Source: Thermosporothrix hazakensis (lineage in GTDB: Bacteria; Chloroflexota; Ktedonobacteria; Ktedonobacterales; Ktedonobacteraceae). From it: a stretch of DNA of 64,000 nt. A program made the translations under genes and the position numbers. The DNA is taken from positions 62,001 through 126,000 of the forward strand of contig NZ_QKUF01000002.1 of assembly GCF_003253565.1 (NCBI RefSeq), given 5' to 3'. The number at the start of each line of letters is the position of its first letter. Position 1 is the first letter of the stretch. This document shows, one piece after another, positions 44,749 through 53,479 of the stretch. The notes under the pieces are model-generated. The model was not told where the DNA came from. It did no database searches and worked only from the letters and a program-made list of their open reading frames with translations.

Positions 44749-45534
44749 CTAGTGGCCGGTCCAGCGCGGCTTACGCTTCTCAGTAAATGCTTTGGGTCCC
44801 TCCACAAAATCCTGAGATGCAAACAGGCGCTTCAGGAGGACACGATCATCCTGCATTGCCTCTTCAATCGGCTTGTTGAGGCCAGAGAGCACCCCTTCTT
44901 TCGTGAGCTGGATACTGAGCGGCGAGCATTCCAGAATGGTATTCGCCCACTGCTCGGCCTTTGCCATCAGCTCTGGGCCGGGCACGACCTCATTTACCAG
45001 ACCAAACCGATAGGCTTCCTGAGCAGTAATCTGTCTACCAGTCAAAAGCATGCTCATAGCCTGCTTCAGCGGGATCTGTGCGGCCAGACGATGCATCCCA
45101 CCGGCTCCGGCAATAAAGCCTACCCGGGGCTCGGGCAACGCGAAGCGGGCATGCTCCGCCGCGATAATAATATCTGAGGCCAACGCGATCTCGAAACCAC
45201 CTCCTAACGCCACCCCATTGACCGCGGCGATAATCGGCTTATAGCAGGTAAACCCGCTGGTGATGCCTCCAAATGGGGCGTTTTTGCCAACTGGCTGCTC
45301 ACCTCGGGAGGTCGCGGCTGCGGTTGCCTTGAGATCATTTCCGGCACAAAACGCTTTCTCCCCGGCTCCGGTGATGATGGCAACCCAGGCATTTTCATCC
45401 TGCTGAAAATCCTGAAATACAGCGGCAAGTTCTGCATTCGCCTCAGGATGCAGCGCATTCATCACCTCGGGACGATTGATGGTCACATAGGCTATATGCC
45501 CTTTTTTCTCATAGATGCTATACTGGTATTCCAT
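44749..45534 (-). CDS. Enoyl-CoA hydratase/isomerase
   Basis: A 261-residue crotonase-fold enzyme, probably acting in fatty-acid or aromatic-acyl-CoA degradation. The oxyanion-hole segments are AFCAGNDLKA and NGVALGGGFEIALASDIIIA. A Glu occupies the active-site position in PEPRVGFIAGAGGMHRLAAQ. The C-terminal helix ends in PKAFTEKRKPRWTGH, as in typical family members. ATG at 45534 has GAGGGAGCG upstream. It lies 21 bases after a TetR gene and before a strong terminator, so the two form an operon. Downstream of the regulator is a remnant of a second beta-oxidation gene. Confidence 0.93.
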   Translation of the reverse strand: MEYQYSIYEKKGHIAYVTINRPEVMNALHPEANAELAAVFQDFQQDENAWVAIITGAGEKAFCAGNDLKATAAATSRGEQPVGKNAPFGGITSGFTCYKPIIAAVNGVALGGGFEIALASDIIIAAEHARFALPEPRVGFIAGAGGMHRLAAQIPLKQAMSMLLTGRQITAQEAYRFGLVNEVVPGPELMAKAEQWANTILECSPLSIQLTKEGVLSGLNKPIEEAMQDDRVLLKRLFASQDFVEGPKAFTEKRKPRWTGH

Positions 45535-45555
45535 CGCTCCCTCTTCTTTCTCTTT

Positions 45556-46155
45556 TCAGTGGACATCCTCATCCTCATGCAACATATGGCAGATCAAAAG
45601 AGACGCGGCATGCACATCTTCTTTACATTCTTCCTCACTGCGCTCGACCAGAGCATCAACCAGGTGGGCAATAATCGACATCAGTACCCAGGCACACGTT
45701 TCGCACCGAATATCCTGCCGAATAAGGCCAGCCTTCTGTGATACCTCAAGATCTCTCTTGAGTCGTTCATAGCGGCGCTGGACAAGCTCACGCTCATTTT
45801 GATCAAACTCAGGATTGATGAGGCGGAGTTCCTGACGCACCCGCTGTAAGCCACTTCTCTGATGAAGCGTCTTCCAGATCAGTGCCTCCGTTTTCTCGAC
45901 GGTCAGTTTCTCTTTGGGTAGCGAAAAGATCGTGTTCTCTTGCGTGTCTCGTTCCTGCTCAAACAGGGCAAGCAATACCTGTTGCTTTGAGGCAAAGTAG
46001 CTGTAGAAGACGCCAACGCTCACCCCGCTGCGCTGGACAATCGCGTCTACCGTGGTTTCTGTATAGCCATGTTCTCGAAACAATTCCAGAGCAGCTTCAA
46101 GGATCTGATGAAATTTTGCCCGACTTCTTGCCTGCCGGGGAACTCTCGGAGCCAT
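45556..46155 (-). CDS. TetR-family regulator
   Basis: A 199-residue TetR protein. The DNA-binding part is RSRAKFHQILEAALELFREH, GYTETTVDAIVQRSGVSVGV, FYSYFASKQQVL. The helical C-terminal domain has an acidic His-containing end (HMLHEDEDVH). It is co-transcribed with the enoyl-CoA hydratase and resembles regulators of acyl-CoA metabolism, so sensing of an acyl-CoA is plausible. The start at 46155 is by similarity; a TTG at 46179 is possible, and no strong ribosome site decides. Confidence 0.88.
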   Translation of the reverse strand: MAPRVPRQARSRAKFHQILEAALELFREHGYTETTVDAIVQRSGVSVGVFYSYFASKQQVLLALFEQERDTQENTIFSLPKEKLTVEKTEALIWKTLHQRSGLQRVRQELRLINPEFDQNERELVQRRYERLKRDLEVSQKAGLIRQDIRCETCAWVLMSIIAHLVDALVERSEEECKEDVHAASLLICHMLHEDEDVH

Positions 46156-46279
46156 AAGCGATTCACTAACTTTCTTCAAAACATAGATGTTCGTTCTCGT
46201 TTTCAGTGTAACAGATCACTCTTCTGCTCACAAGTCACACTGGCATCTCTATGCTACCCAGCGAAGTCGGGACGACGCG

Positions 46280-46840
46280 TTATTCGTTGCTCTTTTCGCC
46301 GGTCCCCTTTGATGCTGCAAGCGCAGCCAGTGATCGCACAATCGCGATTTCTTTCTGATCCCGTTCAGTCTCAAGCGCTTCATAGGGCACTGCCCCAAAC
46401 GAGTTCTCAACCTGATCTGTTACCAGTCTGACAAACTCATCGTCCAGATGCACCATCTCTTCGCTCTGCGACTCCCAGCGCTTTTCGAGACCGGGGCCAA
46501 GATGCTTGATAAAGGCAGGCAGCCCGCCAGGGCCTCCCCCCAGATGGAACGAGAGGAATGGACCCCCCGTCGCCCAACGCAGGCCAATCGAGTTCGTCAC
46601 GATATCGTCCAGCTCATCGAGCGTTACCACACCTTCACTCACCAGATAGACGCACTCCCGAAACAGCGCCGCTTGCAGTCGATTGGCAACGAAGCCGGGA
46701 ATCTCTTTTCGCAGCACACGCGGCTTCTTGCCAAGCGCCGCATAGAACGCAACCGCTTCATCCACCGCACGCCTGTCAGTCTGTTCACGCGGAGTCCAGA
46801 CACAAGCTTCTTCCAGAGGACATTTATCACTTCCATGTTA
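46280..46840 (-). pseudogene. 3-hydroxyacyl-CoA dehydrogenase, C-terminal remnant
   Basis: The frame reads PREQTDRRAVDEAVAFYAAL, GKKPRVLRKEIPGFVANRLQ, AALFRECVYLVSEGVVTLDE and GLRWATGGPFLSFHLGGGPG. This is the C-terminal domain of a 3-hydroxyacyl-CoA dehydrogenase (Hbd/FadB-type). The whole N-terminal Rossmann domain with the NAD site is missing, and the sequence upstream changes to unrelated short frames. About 185 codons remain. It was probably part of a beta-oxidation cluster together with the neighbouring enoyl-CoA hydratase. Confidence 0.85.
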
Positions 46841-46948
46841 CACATATTGCGGGCCGGCTTCGTCTACCTCTCCAGCCTCCAGAGGCCGATAGGGCCCACA
46901 AGTCAGCCTACAGAGCTTATCTACCAGAAAAAGGCTGCTCTTTTCCGT

Positions 46949-47233
46949 TTAGGTAACATATCGGGGATTCGCGATAGTATGGAGAGTTGAAAATGACTTC
47001 ACCCCTCGTTCATAGATCAGATAACCGGCTCCTCCCAGAACAGAGAGCACAGTCACCCCACCCACGGCATATTTCAGCATGACTCTACGTTGTAGCTTTT
47101 TCAATCGCTCTGGCTTGTAAAGCGGTTCCACAGGCATATCTGTAACAAGAGACTCTCCACAAGGTGCGCAGCGGAGCATACTCAGCCCGTTTGCAGCGCC
47201 ACACACAGAACAGACAAGCATAAGAGATGACAT
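46949..47233 (-). CDS. Small zinc-ribbon membrane protein
   Basis: A 94-residue protein. The N-terminus has two Cys pairs, MLVCSVCGAAN (Cys8, 11) and LRCAPCGES (Cys22, 25), typical of a zinc ribbon. A basic stretch KPERLKKLQRRVMLKYAVGG leads into one membrane helix VGGVTVLSVLGGAGYLIYER. The C-terminal tail is short. ATG at 47233 has GGGAGGGAGCAGG upstream. Such ribbon-plus-helix proteins are common and uncharacterised. Upstream to 47330 nothing is evident. Confidence 0.78.
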   Translation of the reverse strand: MSSLMLVCSVCGAANGLSMLRCAPCGESLVTDMPVEPLYKPERLKKLQRRVMLKYAVGGVTVLSVLGGAGYLIYERGVKSFSTLHTIANPRYVT

Positions 47234-47661
47234 AGACCTGCTCCCTCCCTTGATGCATAACCTTCTCTATCGTGACTTATAGATATACACCACACAAAGC
47301 TAAATGCTTACCCAAACAGGCTTTTCTATCGTTACGCTCCCTTCCATATCAGGATAATATAAAAAGGCTCTATCCTGAGTGTAGCGCTTTTAGTAAGGAC
47401 AGGGACATGTAACAGCAGTTCATTCAGTATGCTTATGGGCCATGCACATAATACATCAAGCACTCCTATTCTCCTGCCAATTTCCTCTTCATGAAAAGAG
47501 TTTCTGGTCAGGGCATATATAGCGAAATACATATTTACTTGTACATCGCAAAGAAAAGCGGACAAACAATCGTGAGAGAAAGCACTATTAAGTACTGGAT
47601 CATATACATGAAGCAGTACGACATAGCTATTTCCCTGTAAGATGAGCACATATGCTCGATG

Positions 47662-47877
47662 TCACCAGCCGTAACTTGAAGCATGCTCGATTGTCATTTC
47701 AAGGTCACAGTCGCGACAAAGAGGTTCTTCATCCACTACAGCCATATGTTCCTGACAGAAGGAACGCTGGCAAGAGCTGCAAATAAAGTGCGCTTCCTGG
47801 TCACAGTTCAGATCAGCGCAGGAGGGGTTCTTTTTTTGCCTGAAAGAAAAGGCAACTGGCATTACTACTTCTTTCAT
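47662..47877 (-). CDS. Small cross-brace zinc-finger protein
   Basis: A 71-residue protein. Cys/His order: SCADLNCDQEAHFICSSCQR, then SFCQEHMAVVDEEPLCRDCD. That gives Cys pairs, a Cys-x2-His and a closing C-x2-C, as in B-box or AN1-like cross-brace fingers that bind two zinc ions. A short basic N-terminus (FSFRQKKNP) precedes it. ATG at 47877 follows AGGAAAGAGC. It may be a protein-interaction module; no partner is evident. Confidence 0.72.
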   Translation of the reverse strand: MKEVVMPVAFSFRQKKNPSCADLNCDQEAHFICSSCQRSFCQEHMAVVDEEPLCRDCDLEMTIEHASSYGW

Positions 47878-48433
47878 TGCTCTTTCCTGTTGCGGTCAGT
47901 AAAGTATGGAATACTTTCATTCATCATATTACTATGAATACGACTATTTAGCAATTATTAAAAATCGTTACACGAAGTCTCCTTATTAAAGGTACAGGGC
48001 ACAGATGAAATCTCCTGTCAGGCATGTTCGCCTTCTCTGGCTCAGGGAGCGCATTCATCCTCTGACTCAAACCGGGGCTTTCTAACACCACTTCGAGTGA
48101 GACAGGAAACCACTGACCTTCTTCCTACAAGTGCAGCACCTACCATGCATGCACTTTGTCTTTCCAATCACCCGAAAATATGTATCATCCATCCAGTGAC
48201 CGGACAAACGCATTTATCTAATTAAAAAGTCATTTTAAGCTCCATATGCATCATATATTCGACATTTCCTTTTTCTCCCTGGGAAGTGGGGAATCTGGGA
48301 CCATTGGCGGGCACACTTTTCCCGCACAAAGTGGCCTCACTGTTCTTCAGAGCATCCCTGAAACTAGCCCACAGAAAGGAACGCTCCGCGCCCATCTCTG
48401 CTATACTGGCTGCAAATGAGGAGGAGGTTGAAG
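47878..48433. other. Intergenic region upstream of dnaE
   Basis: About 550 bases with AT-rich left half and no supportable gene. The dnaE promoter should be here, but no clear -35/-10 pair is visible. Confidence 0.45.
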
Positions 48434-51400
48434 ATGCAGTTCGCGCATTTACATGTTCATACTGGCTACTCCCTGCTTGATGGCTTATCTCATATCCCCT
48501 CGCTTGTTCGCCAGACGAAAGCGCTTGGCATGCAGCACCTCGCGATCACCGATCACGGCGTGATGTATGGAGCACTTGAATTGTACCTCGAATGCCGTAA
48601 TGCAGGCATACACCCCGTCATAGGCATGGAAGCCTACCTTGTCGACGATATCCACCATAAGCCGAAGAAAAACAACGCCTACTGGCACCTGCTTCTACTT
48701 GCCGCCACACAGCAAGGCTATCGGAACCTGCTTCAGCTCACGACGCTTGGTTTCACAGAAGGTCTCTATTATGGCAAGCCACGCATCGACAAGCAGATGC
48801 TCATGCAGCACGCCGACGGGCTAATCGCGACCTCGTCCTGCCTGAGCGGCGAAATTCCAGAACTGATCGCCAGGCGGCAGGATATGGAAGGCGCACGACG
48901 AGCTCTTCGCTGGTATCTGGATCTCTTCGGCGACCGCTTCTACCTTGAGTTTCAGCAGCATTACGGCAAAGGCTCTCTGCAAGACCGCTGTAACGAAGGG
49001 CTATACGCGCTCTATCGCGAGACGGGCGTCCCTCCGATTCTGACCAACGACCTCCACTATGTGTCCAGAGAGCAGGCAAGCACCCATGACCTGTTTCTCT
49101 GCATCCAGATGAATAACCGCTACGACGACCCCGCGCGCTTCCGCTTCGACTCCGAACACTATTTTCTCAAGTCGCCGCAGGAAATGGCGCAACTACTTCC
49201 CGAGCTGCCGGAAGCACTGACAAATACTGTTGTACTGGCGGAGCGCTGTCAGGTTGATCCAACGGTCGATAAAACCGGGCTGCCCGCCTTTGACATTCCG
49301 CCCGGCTTTGCCTCCGCTGATGACTACCTTTATCACCTCTGTCTGGAAGGAGCCCGATGGCGCTTCGGCGAGATCAGCACCCGCGTGCAGGAACAGCTCG
49401 ACTATGAGTTCGCGATTATTCGGCAGAAGGGCTTCGCCTCATACTTCTTGATTCAGCAGGATATCACAACCTTTGCCCGCTCGCGCGGGATCACCTGCCT
49501 GGCCCGAGGCTCGGCGGCGGGCAGTTTGATCGCGTACTGTCTGGGAATCACCAACGTTGATCCCCTGCGCTACAAGCTGCTGTTCGAGCGCTTTATGAAC
49601 CCCGAACGCAACGACATGCCTGACATCGACATGGATTACCCCGACGACCGACGTGATGAGGTCATCGCCTACACGATACAGCGCTACGGCTTGCAGCATA
49701 CCGCCCAGATGATTACATTCAACACGCTTGGGGCCAAACAATCTATCAAGGATACGGCCAGAGCACTTGGTAAGCCGGATCTTGGTGAACGCCTCTCTCG
49801 CCTGATTCCAGGAGGGAAAGGATCGCTTCAGGCAGCTCTGGCAGAGGTACCGGAGCTTCAGGCGCTCTATGAGCAGAATACAGAAGCACGCGAGTTGATG
49901 ACGCTGGCCCAAGAGATCGAGGGCTATCCTCGCTCCACAGGCGTGCATGCCGCCGGGGTCATCCTCTCTGAGCGTCCGCTGCAAGAGATCGTGCCGCTTG
50001 CCCGCAAAGATCCAAAAGATCCCTCATCCCCGCTGGTCTGTGGCTATGAGCATAAGTGGCTCGAAGCACATCTCGGCCTGATTAAGTACGACTTCCTCAG
50101 TCTTGCGAACCTCTCAATTCTGCGTGAAGCGCTCACCTTCCTCTCCAGGACACGCGGTGAAGAACTGTTGCTCGAACAGATTCCGGTCGATCCCACGCCG
50201 AACCCACTGCTCAGCAAGATGCGTGAGAACGCCTTTCAGATGCTCTCTCGGGGAGACGCTATCGCAGTCTTTCAGCTTGAAAGCGCAAAGATGCGCGAGT
50301 ACCTCAAGCAGCTCAAGCCAACCTGCATCGAGGATATCATGGCAATGGTCGCGCTCTATCGCCCCGGCCCGATGGATAGTATCCCCGACTTTATCGCCTG
50401 CAAACATGGTCAGAAGAAAGTTGAGTACCTTGATCCACGCCTGCAAGAATGGCTGGAAGAATCCTACGGGGTTATCGTCTATCAGGATCAGGTGTTGCAG
50501 ATCGTCAATAATCTGGCAGGCTTTCCCTGGGGCAAGGTCAACATGTTCCGCAAAGCGCTGAGCAAGAAAAAGAAGGAAGAAATCGAGGGCTACAAAGAAG
50601 ACTTCATTCAGGGCTGCGTACAGAATGGGATGAAGGCCGACGCCGCCGCAAAGCTCTTTGATTTGATCCTGCCATTCGGAGGCTATGGCTTCAACAAGGC
50701 ACATGCAGCAAGCTATGGAGTGGTTGCCTACTACACAGCGTATCTCAAAGCCAACTACCCGGCCGAATATATGGCCGCTGCACTGACCACGAATGCCGGA
50801 AACACGAAGAAGATCAGCCTGTTCATTGCTGAAGCGGACAAGCTGGGAGTCAGAGTCCTGGGGCCCGACGTGAATGCCAGCGAGCGCGGTTTCTCTATCG
50901 AGAACGGCGCGATCCGTTTTGGTCTGCTGGCAATCAAGGGAATCGGTGAGAGCCCTATTCAAGCCATTCTCCAGGCGCGAGCAGAGGGAGGCCCCTTTCG
51001 TTCGCTTGCCGACTTCTGTACACGCGTCGATGTCGGTAAAGGGGTAATCGAGGCGCTGATCAAAGTGGGCGCAATGGATTCGCTGGCTGCTCGCTATGTG
51101 CTCCTTGCCTCCGTTGAACGGGCGATGCACTTCGGCAAACGCGAACGCTCCGCAAAAGAGCGCGGCCTGATCAGCCTGTTCGGTGAGATGGAAACAGCCG
51201 ACATATCGCTTGAGTTCACCCTATCCGTTGATGTTGCCGAAATTCCTCGCAAGCAACTGCTGGATTGGGAGAAAGAGCTCCTCGGCTGTTACCTTTCACC
51301 CCATCCGCTGTCGTTTCTCGCGCATCTGTTTCGCGGGCGTGTGACCCACTCAACAGCGGAGCTGCTCGAAGAGGGTTCTGCGCTCCCTCGCACGTCGGTT

Positions 51401-51931
51401 GTTCTGGGTGGACTCATCACCTCCGTTCGGCACTTTCAGACGCGCAGAGGCGAGGCGATGTGCGGTTTCCAGCTTGAGGATGCCGAAGGAAGTATCGGGG
51501 TTATCGTCTTCCCGCGTGCCCTGAACGAGCTCCAGGAGCAGATTGAGGAGGGACGCATTGTCATGCTTTCTGGCGAGGCCTGCTATCGAGAACAGCGCGA
51601 CGAGGTTGTGATTCAGTGTGCCACCATCGAGCCTGTACAGGCCGTCGAAACAGAGATGAATCGTCAACGCTCGCTGGTCTGGTTCACGCTCCACTCCTGC
51701 CCTGAAAGCGATAGCGTGGCACTTTCCAACACGCTGTCACAGGTACAGGACCTGCACACCTGCCTGCACAACGCCGAGAAGGGCTACGATTGCTACGAGA
51801 TTCAGGTTATCAGCACGGAATGGAGCGTACGCCTTACGCCTCCCGATAACACCTTTCACTTTACCGACGAGCTGCGGCAGCGGCTTGCCGCCATTGTGGG
51901 AGAAGAGAACATTTATGTCCAGCCTCTCTGA
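48434..51931 (+). CDS. dnaE: DNA polymerase III subunit alpha
   Basis: A 1165-residue replicative polymerase. The PHP domain opens with FAHLHVHTGYSLLDG and AITDHGVMYG. The C-family catalytic Asp pair is in PDIDMDYPDDRR (about 396-405), with the third Asp in LIKYDFLSLANL (about 552). The tandem helix-hairpin-helix and beta-binding region follow (FNKAHAASYGVVAYYTAYLK). An OB-fold lies near 980-1060 (VVLGGLITSVRHFQTRRGEA, LEDAEGSIGVIVFP). No 3'-5' exonuclease domain of the PolC type is present, so it is DnaE. ATG at 48434 has GGAGG seven bases upstream. The gene is fully intact, in contrast with many neighbours. It is the only core replication gene here. Confidence 0.97.
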   Translation: MQFAHLHVHTGYSLLDGLSHIPSLVRQTKALGMQHLAITDHGVMYGALELYLECRNAGIHPVIGMEAYLVDDIHHKPKKNNAYWHLLLLAATQQGYRNLLQLTTLGFTEGLYYGKPRIDKQMLMQHADGLIATSSCLSGEIPELIARRQDMEGARRALRWYLDLFGDRFYLEFQQHYGKGSLQDRCNEGLYALYRETGVPPILTNDLHYVSREQASTHDLFLCIQMNNRYDDPARFRFDSEHYFLKSPQEMAQLLPELPEALTNTVVLAERCQVDPTVDKTGLPAFDIPPGFASADDYLYHLCLEGARWRFGEISTRVQEQLDYEFAIIRQKGFASYFLIQQDITTFARSRGITCLARGSAAGSLIAYCLGITNVDPLRYKLLFERFMNPERNDMPDIDMDYPDDRRDEVIAYTIQRYGLQHTAQMITFNTLGAKQSIKDTARALGKPDLGERLSRLIPGGKGSLQAALAEVPELQALYEQNTEARELMTLAQEIEGYPRSTGVHAAGVILSERPLQEIVPLARKDPKDPSSPLVCGYEHKWLEAHLGLIKYDFLSLANLSILREALTFLSRTRGEELLLEQIPVDPTPNPLLSKMRENAFQMLSRGDAIAVFQLESAKMREYLKQLKPTCIEDIMAMVALYRPGPMDSIPDFIACKHGQKKVEYLDPRLQEWLEESYGVIVYQDQVLQIVNNLAGFPWGKVNMFRKALSKKKKEEIEGYKEDFIQGCVQNGMKADAAAKLFDLILPFGGYGFNKAHAASYGVVAYYTAYLKANYPAEYMAAALTTNAGNTKKISLFIAEADKLGVRVLGPDVNASERGFSIENGAIRFGLLAIKGIGESPIQAILQARAEGGPFRSLADFCTRVDVGKGVIEALIKVGAMDSLAARYVLLASVERAMHFGKRERSAKERGLISLFGEMETADISLEFTLSVDVAEIPRKQLLDWEKELLGCYLSPHPLSFLAHLFRGRVTHSTAELLEEGSALPRTSVVLGGLITSVRHFQTRRGEAMCGFQLEDAEGSIGVIVFPRALNELQEQIEEGRIVMLSGEACYREQRDEVVIQCATIEPVQAVETEMNRQRSLVWFTLHSCPESDSVALSNTLSQVQDLHTCLHNAEKGYDCYEIQVISTEWSVRLTPPDNTFHFTDELRQRLAAIVGEENIYVQPL

Positions 51932-51932
51932 A

Positions 51933-52382
51933 TCAGGAAATCAGGTGAAGCTCCCGAGCTCTGACAACTGCCTGCATCCGGTTCGTCACCGCCAGCTTGC
52001 CCAGAATATGCTTGACGTGCTGCTTGACCGTATGCGGGCTGATTACCAGATACTCGGCTATCTGTTGATTTGAGGCTCCCGTTGTCAGCAGTGCCAGCAC
52101 TTCACGCTCCCGCTCGCTCAGCGGCTCAACAAGCGGGAGCACTTCTTTCTCCGCGTGCAGATGTACTGCCGCCTGCAAGCGCTGGATATATCCCGCCGAG
52201 GCTGCCGTCCAGGGGCCAATTCGCGTCAGCAAAGAGGCCATCGGCTGTCCCTCATCGAGCCAGATATACCAGGCCTCGGTCTCGGGCAGCAGCGCCCACA
52301 GAGCGACGGTTGCTTTTTCCTGAAAGCGATATGCCTGCATCTTTGGCTGCCAGCAGGGATGATAGTTTGCCTGACGAGGCAT
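51933..52382 (-). CDS. LuxR-type helix-turn-helix regulator
   Basis: A 149-residue single-polypeptide regulator. The C-terminal HTH is [57 protein letters not shown] (about 88-149). The N-terminal part ([40 protein letters not shown]) contains no receiver domain and resembles the short N-terminal module of orphan LuxR regulators of large Chloroflexota genomes. ATG at 52382 after AAAGGAAAGAT. Its stop lies 2 bases from the dnaE stop (convergent). The target may be the PPOX-like gene just upstream, but no operator is identified. Confidence 0.85.
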   Translation of the reverse strand: MPRQANYHPCWQPKMQAYRFQEKATVALWALLPETEAWYIWLDEGQPMASLLTRIGPWTAASAGYIQRLQAAVHLHAEKEVLPLVEPLSEREREVLALLTTGASNQQIAEYLVISPHTVKQHVKHILGKLAVTNRMQAVVRARELHLIS

Positions 52383-52470
52383 ATCTTTCCTTTCCACCCG
52401 AAGAGTGGCTGCAATTAGATGCTCACAGCCGGTTGTATAACACACTTCCGCTCAGAAAACGAACCACACG

Positions 52471-53388
52471 TCAACGCTCGTCTAACAGCGGATTAAAGGG
52501 TGAATAGCTGACATCATAGGCGCGGTATGGAAAGGCATTTCGTTTCTCAATAACCTCTTCAAGAGAGAAGACGACCAACCGTTCAGCTCCGGGAAAAGCC
52601 GCGACATGCCGTTCATCCCAGATGATGTGAGCCTTTCCGGTCAACTGGAGCATGTGCCCCCGCTCAAAATCAATCAACAGCAGGCCGGTGGCGGAGTTGA
52701 TTGTGATGTTACCAAGCGTCTGGAACATCATATTCCCGGCATAATCAGGGAAGATCAGCGTTGAGGCATCGGGCACATGCACAAACCCCGGGTTCCCGCC
52801 GCGATGGGATGCATCCGCGCCCCGCTCTGGATGCGCTGTCGCGATAAAGAAGGTATCCGTTGAGGTGATCCAGCGCTCCTGTGCAGCGCTCAGCGATGAA
52901 GAGCGATAGACCTCTTGCTTGCTCGCATCATAGACCTGTTCCAGTTCTCGCACCTGAATATGCTTCCGGCAGTTGCCGTATACCTGCTGTGTCTCCATCA
53001 GCACATGACGACGCTCCACACCTTGCGCCACTCCATTGATACGTATGCGCCGCCGGGTTGACAGATCAATTGCCAGTAAGCCAATACCGAATACGCTTCC
53101 CCGGGCGAAGCGCTCATAAAGCGGGTCCGCCGAATCAGGAAAAGCGGCCATATCAAGAATATGTTCCGAGAGTGGTTGCAGAAATCCCGGAGCGCCAAAC
53201 AGCACCGAAGCCCACACCTTCCCCCGTGGATCCGTTGCCCCGAGCACCACCATCGGTAGCCCGAGCAGAAACAGTTGCAGCGCCGGCGGCATGGTCGACC
53301 AGATACCCTGGCCCATTCGCTGCGCCCTGTCATAGACGCCTGCACGCTGCTGAACCGCGATTTCTCCTTCATGATAGAAAGCGTTCAT
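52471..53388 (-). CDS. Pyridoxamine 5'-phosphate oxidase family protein (long form)
   Basis: A 305-residue two-domain split-barrel flavoprotein of the PPOX-like group. N-terminal half: FYHEGEIAVQQRAGVYDRAQ, GKVWASVLFGAPGFLQPLSE. C-terminal half: TFFIATAHPERGADASHRGG, NPGFVHVPDASTLIFPDYAG, NMMFQTLGNITINSATGLLL, then LQLTGKAHIIWDERHVAAFP. The second half has the flavin-binding strand pattern. It probably binds FMN and acts as a general oxidoreductase. ATG at 53388 after AGGACAGAACAG. A 24-bp palindrome 30 bases upstream may be its operator. Confidence 0.88.
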   Translation of the reverse strand: MNAFYHEGEIAVQQRAGVYDRAQRMGQGIWSTMPPALQLFLLGLPMVVLGATDPRGKVWASVLFGAPGFLQPLSEHILDMAAFPDSADPLYERFARGSVFGIGLLAIDLSTRRRIRINGVAQGVERRHVLMETQQVYGNCRKHIQVRELEQVYDASKQEVYRSSSLSAAQERWITSTDTFFIATAHPERGADASHRGGNPGFVHVPDASTLIFPDYAGNMMFQTLGNITINSATGLLLIDFERGHMLQLTGKAHIIWDERHVAAFPGAERLVVFSLEEVIEKRNAFPYRAYDVSYSPFNPLLDER

Positions 53389-53417
53389 CTGTTCTGTCCT
53401 TTCTGTACAAACCCACC

Positions 53418-53441
53418 TGTAGCGCTCCTTGGAGCGCTACA
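53418..53441. promoter_or_regulatory. 24-bp palindrome upstream of the long PPOX gene
   Basis: TGTAGCGCTCC-TT-GGAGCGCTACA is a perfect dyad with 11-bp arms located 30-53 bases before the minus-strand start at 53388. No T-run follows on either strand, so an operator is more likely than a terminator. Confidence 0.55.
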
Positions 53442-53479
53442 AATGAGAAAGGCCAACATGAAGAGCGTTCATACGCATG

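Noticed and set aside
47332..47649. 105-residue minus-strand ORF
   Set aside because: No ribosome site, no family features and AT-rich intergenic composition; likely a chance frame.
50114..51130. 338-residue ORF antisense to dnaE
   Set aside because: Complete overlap with a certain dnaE frame.
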